Assembly (NCBI GenBank): GCA_019694755.1 | Contig: JAIBBI010000017.1 | Coordinates: forward strand, 1-59,684 | Reading direction: 5' to 3' | DNA: 59,684 nt | DNA from: Gemmataceae bacterium | Lineage (GTDB): Bacteria > Planctomycetota > Planctomycetia > Gemmatales > Gemmataceae | In this document: one piece after another, positions 9,774-18,657 of the stretch | How positions within the stretch are numbered: the stretch's first letter is position 1 | Layout of the letters: each line of letters opens with the position of its first letter | Position numbers and translations under genes: made by a program | The notes under the pieces: model-generated | What the model was told of the DNA's origin: nothing | Seen by the model: only the letters and a program-made list of their open reading frames with translations | Database searches by the model: none

Positions 9774-11398
9774 CGAGCGGCTCCGGCGACAGGGGGTGCG
9801 TCGACGCCGGTCAGCGTCAACGTGGTCACTTGCTTGGTCTTCAGATCGACGACGCGGATGCGGTGGGCGTTGGTGTCGGCCACGTAGAGTTTGCCGTTGG
9901 CAATGCTCAAGCCCGCCGGTTCGTTGAAGGTCGGATCGGTCAGCCAGCCCGGCTCATTCCGGCCGCCCAGCCAGGTCGTACACTCGCGTTTGGCCGGGTC
10001 GATGACCTTGATCTTGCTGTTGTAAGTGTCAGCCACGTACACTTTGCCGGCATCGTACGCCACTCCGAGCGCGTGTTGCAGACGGACCTTTTCGCCGACG
10101 CCGTCGACATCGCCGAAGTTGAACAGATTGCCGCCCTCGACCCCGACGATCGTCTCCACCGCATTTCCCGGCTTCAAGTCGACGCGCCGGACCGCGCTGG
10201 CTTCACTGTCGGCGACGAAGATCGACTTGCCGTCGGTTGCCAGGCCGGACGGCTGAGCCAGATCGCTCTGACTCAGCGTGCCGTCGCGGATAGCTTCCCG
10301 GCCAGTGCCGGCATACGGCTCCAGCCGTTTCGAGGTCAGGTCCAATGTCCAGATCTGGTGATGGCCGGCCATGGCAATGTACAGCGTTCGGCCGACGAGG
10401 AGCAGATCCCACGGGCTGTTGAGCCCGGTCGATTTCGCATCGCCGCCCCGGCCCCGATTTTCGCGATCCTGCTTGCCGATCCCTGCCAGCGTCGACACCG
10501 TGCCTGACTTCAGGTCCAGTGCTCGAATCAGGTGGTTCTTCCGGTCGGCGACCAGAAGCGTATCGCCGTCGAGGGCCATGCCCTGCGGGTCGTCGAACAT
10601 CGCCTGAGCGAATGCACCATCCTTGTTGCCGGGCGTGCCGTTACCGGCGACGGCAATCTTCTTGCCGTCGAGGGTGGTCACCACGATGCGGTGGTGTGTC
10701 GAGTCAGCGATGAAGAGTCGATTGCCCGGCCCGTCGGCGAGGACCTTGCCCGGGAAGAAAAGCGGCGTGTCGCCTTTCTCGCGGTACCGGGCCAGGTCGA
10801 ACCGCATCGGCTTGCGGTCGAGCGTGCCCTTCTTCTCGTGCTCGGCGATCGTCTGGCTGATCACCTTGTCGAGCAATTCGTAGTTGCCTTCGCCAGAAGT
10901 GGCCCCGAGAAGGTTGCCTTCGGGGTCGATCACTGCCAGCGTCGGCCAGGAGTTCACGCCGTACCGCCGCCAGATCGCCATCTCGGCGTCGTTGACGACC
11001 GGGTGCGAAATCTGGTAGCGCAGGATGGCCTTGCGGATCGCGTCGGTGTTCTTCTCGTTGTCGAACTTGGCCGAATGGACGCCGATGACGACGAGTTCCT
11101 TCGCGTACTTCTCTTCAAGTTTCTGCAGGTCGGGCAGCGTGTGAATGCAATTGATGCAGCAGAAGGTCCAGAAGTCGAGGACGACCACCTTGCCCTTCAG
11201 GTCTGCCAATTTGACCGGCCCGGCCGTGTTCAGCCATGCAACGCCGCCGTCGAACGAGGGCGCGGGTTCGCGCCGGCCCTGCGCCGCCGACGCGGCGCGG
11301 AGCGACGGCACGCGCGGCCCCCAGATCAGCGGGGCAACGCCGAGAAAAACCGCCGTCAGGATGATGGCTCCGATGGATACTCGGGACGGTCGTGTCAT
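9770..11398 (-). CDS. Thioredoxin-like domain plus NHL beta-propeller protein (exported)
   Basis: The N-terminus has one hydrophobic segment (VSIGAIILTAVFLGVAPLIW), then a TlpA/thioredoxin-like domain with FWTFCCINCIHTLPDL, where CINC is the redox CxxC. The rest (about residues 210-540) consists of NHL repeats forming a beta-propeller, with recurring phrases such as LFIADSTHHRIVV, LLVADRKNHLIRAL, VYVADTYNSKIKVI and LYVADTNAHRIRVV. This matches the NHLRC2-like architecture. Start ATG 11398 is preferred over the upstream GTG at 11413 because GGAGAAG sits just before it. Overlap with dsbD suggests that DsbD keeps its CxxC reduced. The client substrate is unknown. Confidence 0.85.
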   Translation of the reverse strand: MTRPSRVSIGAIILTAVFLGVAPLIWGPRVPSLRAASAAQGRREPAPSFDGGVAWLNTAGPVKLADLKGKVVVLDFWTFCCINCIHTLPDLQKLEEKYAKELVVIGVHSAKFDNEKNTDAIRKAILRYQISHPVVNDAEMAIWRRYGVNSWPTLAVIDPEGNLLGATSGEGNYELLDKVISQTIAEHEKKGTLDRKPMRFDLARYREKGDTPLFFPGKVLADGPGNRLFIADSTHHRIVVTTLDGKKIAVAGNGTPGNKDGAFAQAMFDDPQGMALDGDTLLVADRKNHLIRALDLKSGTVSTLAGIGKQDRENRGRGGDAKSTGLNSPWDLLLVGRTLYIAMAGHHQIWTLDLTSKRLEPYAGTGREAIRDGTLSQSDLAQPSGLATDGKSIFVADSEASAVRRVDLKPGNAVETIVGVEGGNLFNFGDVDGVGEKVRLQHALGVAYDAGKVYVADTYNSKIKVIDPAKRECTTWLGGRNEPGWLTDPTFNEPAGLSIANGKLYVADTNAHRIRVVDLKTKQVTTLTLTGVDAPPVAGAAR

Positions 11399-11553
11399 GA
11401 CTTCTCCAGCCACGGGAATACCGGATCATGATAGGGCGCACAACGGCCAATTTGTCAGGCCCCGACCTAAGATGCCGCGAACGGCCTCCAGGAAACGGTC
11501 GCCGTAAGTCATTGCAAATCCGGAACCTTGAATCGACGACACAAGCCAAATGG

Positions 11554-11578
11554 TGAATTGGCACGAAAGTTGAATTGG
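11554..11578 (+). promoter_or_regulatory. Candidate sigma-54-like promoter or operator before the Hsp20 pair
   Basis: TGGCACG, four bases, then TTGA at 11559-11573 resembles the -24/-12 signature of sigma-54 promoters (TGGCACG-N4-TTGC), with A replacing C in the -12 element. The same segment carries a perfect direct repeat of TGAATTGG at 11554-11561 and 11571-11578, a 17-bp period that could instead be a regulator site. It lies about 50 bases before the first Hsp20 start. No CIRCE inverted repeat was seen. Confidence 0.3.
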
Positions 11579-11623
11579 ATGTTTGCGACCAGTTACGCCC
11601 ACCATCGCGCAGGAGATCCAACA

Positions 11624-12049
11624 ATGTTCCTCCGGAGAGACTCCCTCGGGGAGATGTTTCGAGAGATGAACCGGCTGCACGACGTCGGTCGGTTTTTCCA
11701 GCGGCCCAATCCGTTCGCGGCCGGGGCGATCCCGCTCGTGAACGTCTGGGAAGACGAGCACACGGTGTATGCCGAAACCGATCTTCCGGGTGTCGATGTT
11801 GCATCGCTTGACGTGTCGGTCACGGAAGGCAATCGCCTGGCCATCGTCGGCGAGCGCAAGCCGATGGACATCGCGGGCGGCGCATGGCGACGCCAGGAGC
11901 GAGGCAGCGGCACGTTCCAGCGGACGCTCACGCTGCCGACGTTGGTCGATCCCAACCAAGTGACGGCCAAGTACGATTCGGGCGTCCTCCGCATCACGCT
12001 GCCCAAAGCCGAGGCTGCCAAACCGCGTCGAATTCCAGTCATTGTGTAA
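11624..12049 (+). CDS. Hsp20 family small heat-shock protein (first of tandem pair)
   Basis: A 141-residue small heat-shock protein of the alpha-crystallin type, an ATP-independent holdase that keeps unfolding proteins soluble. The crystallin domain (about residues 40-130) includes VNVWEDEHTVYAETDLPGV and ends with the typical GVLRITLPKAEAAKPRRIPV. The open frame extends upstream to 11528, but ATG 11624 is chosen because AGGAG lies eight bases before it and the preceding residues are not Hsp20-like. A second Hsp20 gene follows after 34 nt with its own GAGGAG, so the pair is likely one transcript. Confidence 0.9.
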   Translation: MFLRRDSLGEMFREMNRLHDVGRFFQRPNPFAAGAIPLVNVWEDEHTVYAETDLPGVDVASLDVSVTEGNRLAIVGERKPMDIAGGAWRRQERGSGTFQRTLTLPTLVDPNQVTAKYDSGVLRITLPKAEAAKPRRIPVIV

Positions 12050-12083
12050 CAGCGCATACAGCGCTGATTCGAGGAGACATACC

Positions 12084-12476
12084 ATGTCAAACACTCAGGT
12101 TCAGAAGGCGGATACGGGCGAATTGACGGCCGCCGAGGCCGATCGCGGCTTCATCCAGACGCCCCGGGTCGACATCATCGAGACCGAGCAGGAACTCATG
12201 GTGTTTGCGGACCTGCCGGGCGTGAAACAGGATGCCGTCGATATCCGGTTCGAGCGCGGCGAACTGACGCTGCACGCCCGTCGGACGGTGGAGACTCCGT
12301 CGGGCGGATTCGCCCACAGCGAGTTCTCCGGAGGCGACTACTTCCGCAGCTTCCGCGTCAGTGACCGGATCGACGCCAGCAAGATCACGGCCGAGTTGAA
12401 GCACGGCGTCCTCGCGCTCAAGTTGCCGAAGGTTGAGGCGGCGAAACCGCAGCGGATCGCAGTCACCTGCGCGTGA
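12084..12476 (+). CDS. Hsp20 family small heat-shock protein (second of tandem pair)
   Basis: A 130-residue alpha-crystallin-domain protein. Family wording is clear: PRVDIIETEQELMVFADLPGV near residue 30, FSGGDYFRSFRVSDRIDASK, and HGVLALKLPKVEAAKPQRIAV at the C-terminus. ATG 12084 is preferred to the longer frame start at 12042 because GAGGAG lies just upstream at 12071-12076 and the longer version would overlap the first Hsp20 gene. The two paralogues have clearly diverged N-terminal arms, which may give mixed oligomers or different clients. A strong GC hairpin follows the stop. Confidence 0.9.
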   Translation: MSNTQVQKADTGELTAAEADRGFIQTPRVDIIETEQELMVFADLPGVKQDAVDIRFERGELTLHARRTVETPSGGFAHSEFSGGDYFRSFRVSDRIDASKITAELKHGVLALKLPKVEAAKPQRIAVTCA

Positions 12477-12485
12477 ATCGCGAAT

Positions 12486-12519
12486 CGCCGCCCGCGGACG
12501 GAATTGCGGGCGGCGGTTT
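12486..12519 (+). terminator. Rho-independent-like terminator after the Hsp20 pair
   Basis: A perfect 10-bp stem, CGCCGCCCGC (12486-12495) pairing with GCGGGCGGCG (12506-12515), encloses a 10-base loop and is followed by only a short T run (GTTTC). It lies 10 bases after the second Hsp20 stop and before ppa, so it probably separates heat-shock transcription from the pyrophosphatase gene. Confidence 0.6.
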
Positions 12520-12574
12520 CTGAAGTAGAATACCGGCGTACCCGAAGCAATCTCTTTCAGGTCACCGGAATCTC

Positions 12575-13102
12575 ATGGCATTCGACTTCTCGCAGGTCCC
12601 TCCCGGCGCGGACATCCCCCGGGTCGTCAACGCGATCGTGGAAATCCCCAAAGGCCGGCGCAGCAAGTTCGAACTATGCAAGAAGACGGGCCTGATCCGG
12701 CTCGACCGCTACCTCTATTCATCAAGCCACTACCCCGGCGATTACGGGTTCATCCCGCAAACGCTCGCCGAGGACGGCGACCCGCTCGACGTGCTCGTGA
12801 TGGTCAACGAGCCGACATTCTCCGGCTGCCTGATCGAGACGCGGGTGATCGGCCTTTTCCGGATGAAGGACCGCGGCCAGAACGATTACAAGATTCTGGG
12901 CGTGCCGCACTCCGACCCGCTGTTCGCCGAATACCAGAATCTCGGCGACGTCGCGAGTCATTACCTCCGCGAAGTCGAGCATTTCTTCGCGACATACAAG
13001 CAACTCGAAGGCGCGCTGGTCGAACCGATGGGCTGGGCGACGGCCGAGGACGCGGTGAGCGAGGTCAAGTCCAGCGTCCTGCGGTTCCGCCAGTCGCACT
13101 GA
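12575..13102 (+). CDS. ppa: Inorganic pyrophosphatase (family I)
   Basis: Hydrolyses pyrophosphate to phosphate in the cytoplasm, pulling biosynthetic reactions forward. The 175-residue length matches bacterial family I enzymes. The metal-binding signature EDGDPLDVLVM is present (about residues 65-75), as are early ligands in YPGDYGFIPQTLA and the lysine-rich KGRRSKFELCK segment near the N-terminus. The stop is almost adjacent to the stop of the convergent Gfo/Idh/MocA gene (13102 versus 13104). Confidence 0.95.
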   Translation: MAFDFSQVPPGADIPRVVNAIVEIPKGRRSKFELCKKTGLIRLDRYLYSSSHYPGDYGFIPQTLAEDGDPLDVLVMVNEPTFSGCLIETRVIGLFRMKDRGQNDYKILGVPHSDPLFAEYQNLGDVASHYLREVEHFFATYKQLEGALVEPMGWATAEDAVSEVKSSVLRFRQSH

Positions 13103-13103
13103 A

Positions 13104-14408
<1,305 letters not shown>

Positions 14409-14435
14409 GTCGCGTCTCGCTCCCCGGGGCGGTGA

Positions 14436-15455
14436 TTATTCGGCAAACTCTTTGCTCGTCCAGTTGACCCGCGGCAGCAGGTCCTTCAGGTCCGGCTGCT
14501 CATCGACGGCCCGGACGATCCGGAAGCCCACGAAGTCGGCATCCGTCATCCACCAGATGCTTTGCGGCCGTTGCGGGTCCTGTTTCAGCCACGACTTTTC
14601 CGAGCCACGCCGGGCCGCGCTACGGCACGCGGCCGCGTCCTCGGCCCAGCTCCCGCCGCGGACGACGTGCGAGTATTTGATGTCCGTCGGCTTTCGCACC
14701 GGCCGGTCGAGCGTCTTGCCCGCGGGCCACTTGGCATAGTCGTTCTTCGAGTAATGGTCCAGGCACCATTCGCTCACGTTGCCGAGCATGTCGTGAATTC
14801 CCCAAGCGTTCGGTTTCTTGCTGCCGATGGGGTGGGTGGTGTCGCCGGCGTTGTCCTTGTACCACGCGTATTCACCCAGCGCGCCCGGCTCCGCGCCGAA
14901 GGGGTAAGCCGATTTCGAGCCGGCCCGGCAGGCGTATTCCCACTCCGCCTCGGTCGCCAGACGGTAGTTCTTTTTCGTCTTCTTCGAAAGCCAACGGCAG
15001 AACATCATCGCCGAGTGGTGGCTCACGCCCAGGCAGGGATGGCCTTCGCGGGCATGGCCAAACGTCTCGTCGGCATAAGGTGGCGTCGGGCGCGTTACCG
15101 CGTCGGCCCCGAACTGCGGTGCGGGCGGCTTCCCCGCCTCGGGCAGCGACTCTTCCTTCCAGTACAGGTCATACATGTCCCATGTGGTCTCGCACTTCGC
15201 GATCCAGAATGCGGCGATCTTCACTTCGTGCTGGGGCCCTTCGTCCGGCTTCCGGCCCGGCTCGCCTTCGGGGCTGCCGAGCACGAAAGACCCGGCCGGG
15301 ACCGCTATCATGTCGAATGTGACCTTGGAATCGGGGATCGTTTCGGTGTAGTTGGCCACGCCCGCCTTCGGGTCCGCGCCGACCGGCCGGGCGACTGTCG
15401 CCAACCCTGACAGAACAGCCAGGATCAGAATCGCCTGTCCACGGTACTTCGCCAT
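14436..15455 (-). CDS. Exported SUMF1/FGE-sulfatase-domain protein (non-canonical)
   Basis: The mature part (about residues 40-339) carries the formylglycine-generating-enzyme fold: VPAGSFVLGSPEGEPGRKPDEGPQH, WRLATEAEWEYACRAG-like wording, MLGNVSEWCLDHY, and RGGSWAEDAAACRSAARRG near the C-terminus. In true FGE the segment after RGGS contains two active-site cysteines; here the first is missing (WAED), so oxidation of sulfatase cysteines is unlikely and a binding or structural role is more plausible. A signal peptide follows the chosen ATG at 15455 (RGQAILILAVLSGLATVA), with GGGAGA upstream. The long upstream extension of the frame to 15647 looks spurious. The start codon overlaps that of the divergent apbE gene. 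Confidence 0.8.
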   Translation of the reverse strand: MAKYRGQAILILAVLSGLATVARPVGADPKAGVANYTETIPDSKVTFDMIAVPAGSFVLGSPEGEPGRKPDEGPQHEVKIAAFWIAKCETTWDMYDLYWKEESLPEAGKPPAPQFGADAVTRPTPPYADETFGHAREGHPCLGVSHHSAMMFCRWLSKKTKKNYRLATEAEWEYACRAGSKSAYPFGAEPGALGEYAWYKDNAGDTTHPIGSKKPNAWGIHDMLGNVSEWCLDHYSKNDYAKWPAGKTLDRPVRKPTDIKYSHVVRGGSWAEDAAACRSAARRGSEKSWLKQDPQRPQSIWWMTDADFVGFRIVRAVDEQPDLKDLLPRVNWTSKEFAE

Positions 15456-16449
15456 GCGGACCGTTCTCCCGGGGCACGTGTTCCTTCTCGCCGTTCTTGT
15501 TGTAACGTGCGCCGGCGCGGTCGCCCAGCCGGTCGAGCCGGCCGACCGCCACTCGTTCGAAGAACGGATCATGGGTACGCTGTTCCGGATCACCGTCGCC
15601 GGCGACCGGCCCGCGGCAGAACAGGCAGCACGGGCGGCATTCCGCAAGGCCCGGGAACTCGACGAAAAACTCAGCGACTACAAGCCCGAAAGCGAACTGA
15701 TGAAGCTCTGCGCCCGGGCCGGGACCGGGCCGGTCATCGTGTCTGCCGAGCTATACGAGGTGCTCGACCATTCGCAGCGACTTGCTGCGCAGAGCGACGG
15801 CGCGTTTGACATTACGATCGGCCCGGTGGTACGGCTCTGGCGGCTGGCAAGGCGGACTCGGGAACTGCCCAATGCCGACGAACTCAAGGCCGCCCTCGCG
15901 AAAACAGGCTACCGCAAAGTCGCGCTCGACCCGAAAACGAAGGCCGTCACGCTTCAAGTGCCGGGTATGCGGCTCGACCTGGGCGGCATTGCGAAGGGCT
16001 ATGCCGGCGATGCGATGATCCGGGCCCTTCGCGATGCCGGTTGTCCGCGGGCGATCGTGGCGGCCGGCGGCGACGTAGTGGCCGGCGACCCGCCGCCGGG
16101 CGAAGCGGGGTGGAAGGTCGCGATCCAGCCACTCGACGCGGACGACAAACCGGAACCGCTGACACTCGCCAATTCGGCCGTCAGTACCTGCGGCGACGTG
16201 GAGCAATTCGTCGAGATCGCGGGCGTTCGATACTCGCACGTCATCGACCCGCGGACAGGGCTCGGCCTGACCGAACGCCGATCCGTCACCGTCACGGCGC
16301 CGCGCGGCATCCTCGCCGACGGGCTCGACACGGCGGCCGCGGTCCTCGGCCCCGAACGCGGGATCGCCCTCATTCGCCAGACTCCCGGGGCGGGAGGGCG
16401 ATTCGCTCGCCTCGTCGGTACTCGTTGGGAGATTACGCGAATCCCGTAG
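15454..16449 (+). CDS. apbE: ApbE-type FAD:protein FMN transferase (exported)
   Basis: ApbE uses FAD to attach FMN covalently to threonine residues of flavoproteins such as Nqr/Rnf subunits on the outer face of the membrane. The roughly 330-residue protein begins with a signal segment (VFLLAVLVVTCAGAVAQ), then FEERIMGTLFRITV, LDLGGIAKGYAGDAM, AAGGDVVAGDPP and the diagnostic YSHVIDPRTG near residue 265. ATG 15454 is chosen because it starts just before the signal peptide; the frame upstream to 15352 runs through the opposite gene. There is no clear ribosome-binding site, and the start shares CATG with the divergent gene. No Nqr or Rnf target lies in the window. Confidence 0.9.
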   Translation: MRTVLPGHVFLLAVLVVTCAGAVAQPVEPADRHSFEERIMGTLFRITVAGDRPAAEQAARAAFRKARELDEKLSDYKPESELMKLCARAGTGPVIVSAELYEVLDHSQRLAAQSDGAFDITIGPVVRLWRLARRTRELPNADELKAALAKTGYRKVALDPKTKAVTLQVPGMRLDLGGIAKGYAGDAMIRALRDAGCPRAIVAAGGDVVAGDPPPGEAGWKVAIQPLDADDKPEPLTLANSAVSTCGDVEQFVEIAGVRYSHVIDPRTGLGLTERRSVTVTAPRGILADGLDTAAAVLGPERGIALIRQTPGAGGRFARLVGTRWEITRIP

Positions 16450-16456
16450 CGCAGGA

Positions 16457-16486
16457 AGAAGGGCTGCCCTCCCGGACAGCCCTTCT
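16457..16486. terminator. Convergent hairpin between apbE and the S46 peptidase gene
   Basis: AGAAGGGCTG (16457-16466) pairs perfectly with CAGCCCTTCT (16477-16486) around a 10-base loop. It sits in the 59-nt gap between two converging stops and can act on both strands. There is no long T run on either side. Confidence 0.55.
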
Positions 16487-16508
16487 CGGATTTCACGTCG
16501 ATCAGCGA

Positions 16509-18584
16509 CTATTTCTTGCCGCTCAGCTCATCGGCCAGCGGGCCGGCATCGTAGACTTTCCGCAGCGCTTCGATCATGCCGCGGGAATCCACTGACACGG
16601 CCCGGGCCTGCTTCTCGTCGAAGACGAAGTCGAGGACGAGGCTCTGGATGTTGCCGTCGAAGATCAGCCCGACGACTTCTCCGGCCTTGTTGATCACCGG
16701 GCTGCCCGAGTTCCCGCCGATGATGTCGGCCGTCGCCACGAAATTGTACGGCGTCTTCAAGTCGAGCCGGGTCTTGCGCTCAAACCACCGCTCGGGCAGT
16801 TCGAATGGCGGCCGATTCTCCTGCGATTTGCAGCGGGCGTAGAGCCCGGCATAGTCAGTGAACGCGGGCACCGCCTTGCCGTCTTCCTCGTACCCCTTCA
16901 CGAGCCCGAACGCCAGCCGGAGCGTAAACGTCGCGTCCGGGTACGTGCTCGCACCCTGCACCGCGTACTTCGCCTTGGCGATCTGGGCGTAGGCCTGCTG
17001 CTTGACTTCCGACACTTCGGACTCGGAAGTCTTCCGCAGCGACCGGGCTTCGGAGTCGATCGACTTCGCGAGCGCGATCATCGGGTCCGACGAGGCATCG
17101 ACCGCGGCCTGACCACCTTCCCACAACTTCTTGCGGAATTCGACGTCTTTGACCTTGGTTCCCAGGATCACCTCGGCCGCGCGGTCGCGGGGCGACTTGC
17201 CGGCCAGCAGTTTCTGCACGACAGGGTGATCCGCACCCATCTGTTCGGCAGCGTAAGTCAGGGCGTCGGCCAGCTTAAGTTGTTCGAGATCGTCGTGGAT
17301 CGGTTCCGGCGAGAAGAGCTGGAAGGTCAGCGAGCTGAGGCCCGATTCGCGGAACTCTGGCAGCCGCTCGCCGTTCGGCTTCGGCCGCTCGGCTGCCGCA
17401 CGGAGAAGCGTCCGCGCGATGCCGAAGAGCTGGCTGTTGAAGGCCGCTCCGCCCTCGAGCAGGTTGGATTCCTTCGCCAGAGTCTTCTGCTTTTCGACGG
17501 CCTTGGCGATCCTATCCCACGCATCGACGGCGTCTTTCAACTTCGGGTCCGCGGCCACGGCGGCACGCAGAGCCTTCTCTTCCGCCATCTTCCGGCCCAT
17601 GATGGCCGGGTCGAGCAGGCCCGCCAGGCCGCCCTTGCGGGCCTTCCGGCTGTTCTGAACGCTGAAGAGATCGTCACGCACCCGGCGGGCGTTTTCCGCC
17701 GACCGCGCGCCCCACGACGAATACAGTACTTCCAGCCGGTTCAGCCGGGCCATCAGCATCGGGTATTGGCGGTCGCGCAGGTATTCGAGCTCGGCAACGG
17801 TGTTGAGCCGGTTGGTCCGGCCCGGGTGACCGCTCACGAAAATCAGTTCGTTTTCGGCCGCCCCGTTCGCGCTCCACTTCAGGTAATGCTCCGGCTTGAC
17901 CGGCTTGTCGTTCTCGTAAGCGCGGAAAAAGCACATGTCGAGGTCGTAACGCGGGAACTCGAAGTTGTCCGGGTCGCCGCCGTAAAAAGCGATCGCCTCT
18001 TCCGGAGCGAAAACAAGCCGCACATCCGTGTACTGCTTGAAGCGGTAAAGGTGATACTCGCCGCCCTGGAACAGCGTGGTCACGTTCGACCGCAGGCCGG
18101 TCTTCTCTTTCGATTCGTTTTCGATTTCGGCGATGACCTTCCGCCGGGCCAGCGCGGCATCGGCCGTGCTCATGTCCGGCTTGATCGCCGCGTTCACGCG
18201 ATCGGTCACTACTTCAATGCTCTGGAGCACGTTCAGCTCCAGGTCGAGGCACTTCACCTCGTCGGCCTGCTTCGTGGCATAGAAGCCGTCGCGCAGGTAG
18301 TTCTTCTGCGGCGTCGACATCTTCTGCAGCGCGTCGGCCGCGACGTGGTGATTGGTCATCACCAGCCCGTTCGGCGACACAAAGCTGCCCGATCCGCCCG
18401 AGTTGAACCGGACAGACGACTTCTGGACGTGTTCGAGCCATGCGGCATCCGGAGAAAAGCCGTGCTTCTCCTTCAGGTGCTTAAGCGGCGGGTTGTTGAA
18501 CAACCACATTCCTTCGTCGGCGTGCACTGTCGTCACCGCGGTGAAGAGGAGACCGGCCGCGAGGGCCCGGCGAAAAAGTTCCAT
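16509..18584 (-). CDS. S46 family serine peptidase (DPP7/DPP11-like)
   Basis: A 691-residue exported dipeptidyl-peptidase-type enzyme that removes dipeptides from peptides in the periplasm. A signal peptide (MELFRRALAAGLLFTAVTTVHA) precedes the mature start DEGMWLFNN, typical of S46. The catalytic triad is readable: His in VMTNHHVAADAL, Asp in the NFEFPRYDLDMCFFRAY region, and Ser in GGNSGSPVINKAGEVVGLIFDGN near the C-terminus. GGAGGA lies about eight bases before the ATG. The pairing with an OPT-type oligopeptide transporter gene upstream on the same strand suggests peptide scavenging. Confidence 0.9.
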   Translation of the reverse strand: MELFRRALAAGLLFTAVTTVHADEGMWLFNNPPLKHLKEKHGFSPDAAWLEHVQKSSVRFNSGGSGSFVSPNGLVMTNHHVAADALQKMSTPQKNYLRDGFYATKQADEVKCLDLELNVLQSIEVVTDRVNAAIKPDMSTADAALARRKVIAEIENESKEKTGLRSNVTTLFQGGEYHLYRFKQYTDVRLVFAPEEAIAFYGGDPDNFEFPRYDLDMCFFRAYENDKPVKPEHYLKWSANGAAENELIFVSGHPGRTNRLNTVAELEYLRDRQYPMLMARLNRLEVLYSSWGARSAENARRVRDDLFSVQNSRKARKGGLAGLLDPAIMGRKMAEEKALRAAVAADPKLKDAVDAWDRIAKAVEKQKTLAKESNLLEGGAAFNSQLFGIARTLLRAAAERPKPNGERLPEFRESGLSSLTFQLFSPEPIHDDLEQLKLADALTYAAEQMGADHPVVQKLLAGKSPRDRAAEVILGTKVKDVEFRKKLWEGGQAAVDASSDPMIALAKSIDSEARSLRKTSESEVSEVKQQAYAQIAKAKYAVQGASTYPDATFTLRLAFGLVKGYEEDGKAVPAFTDYAGLYARCKSQENRPPFELPERWFERKTRLDLKTPYNFVATADIIGGNSGSPVINKAGEVVGLIFDGNIQSLVLDFVFDEKQARAVSVDSRGMIEALRKVYDAGPLADELSGKK

Positions 18585-18657
18585 GACGCGAAGTCCTCCA
18601 GAACCCTTGGGAGCTTGTCACCGAACAAATTAGGTGAACCAGCCGAATCGGCAAGCG

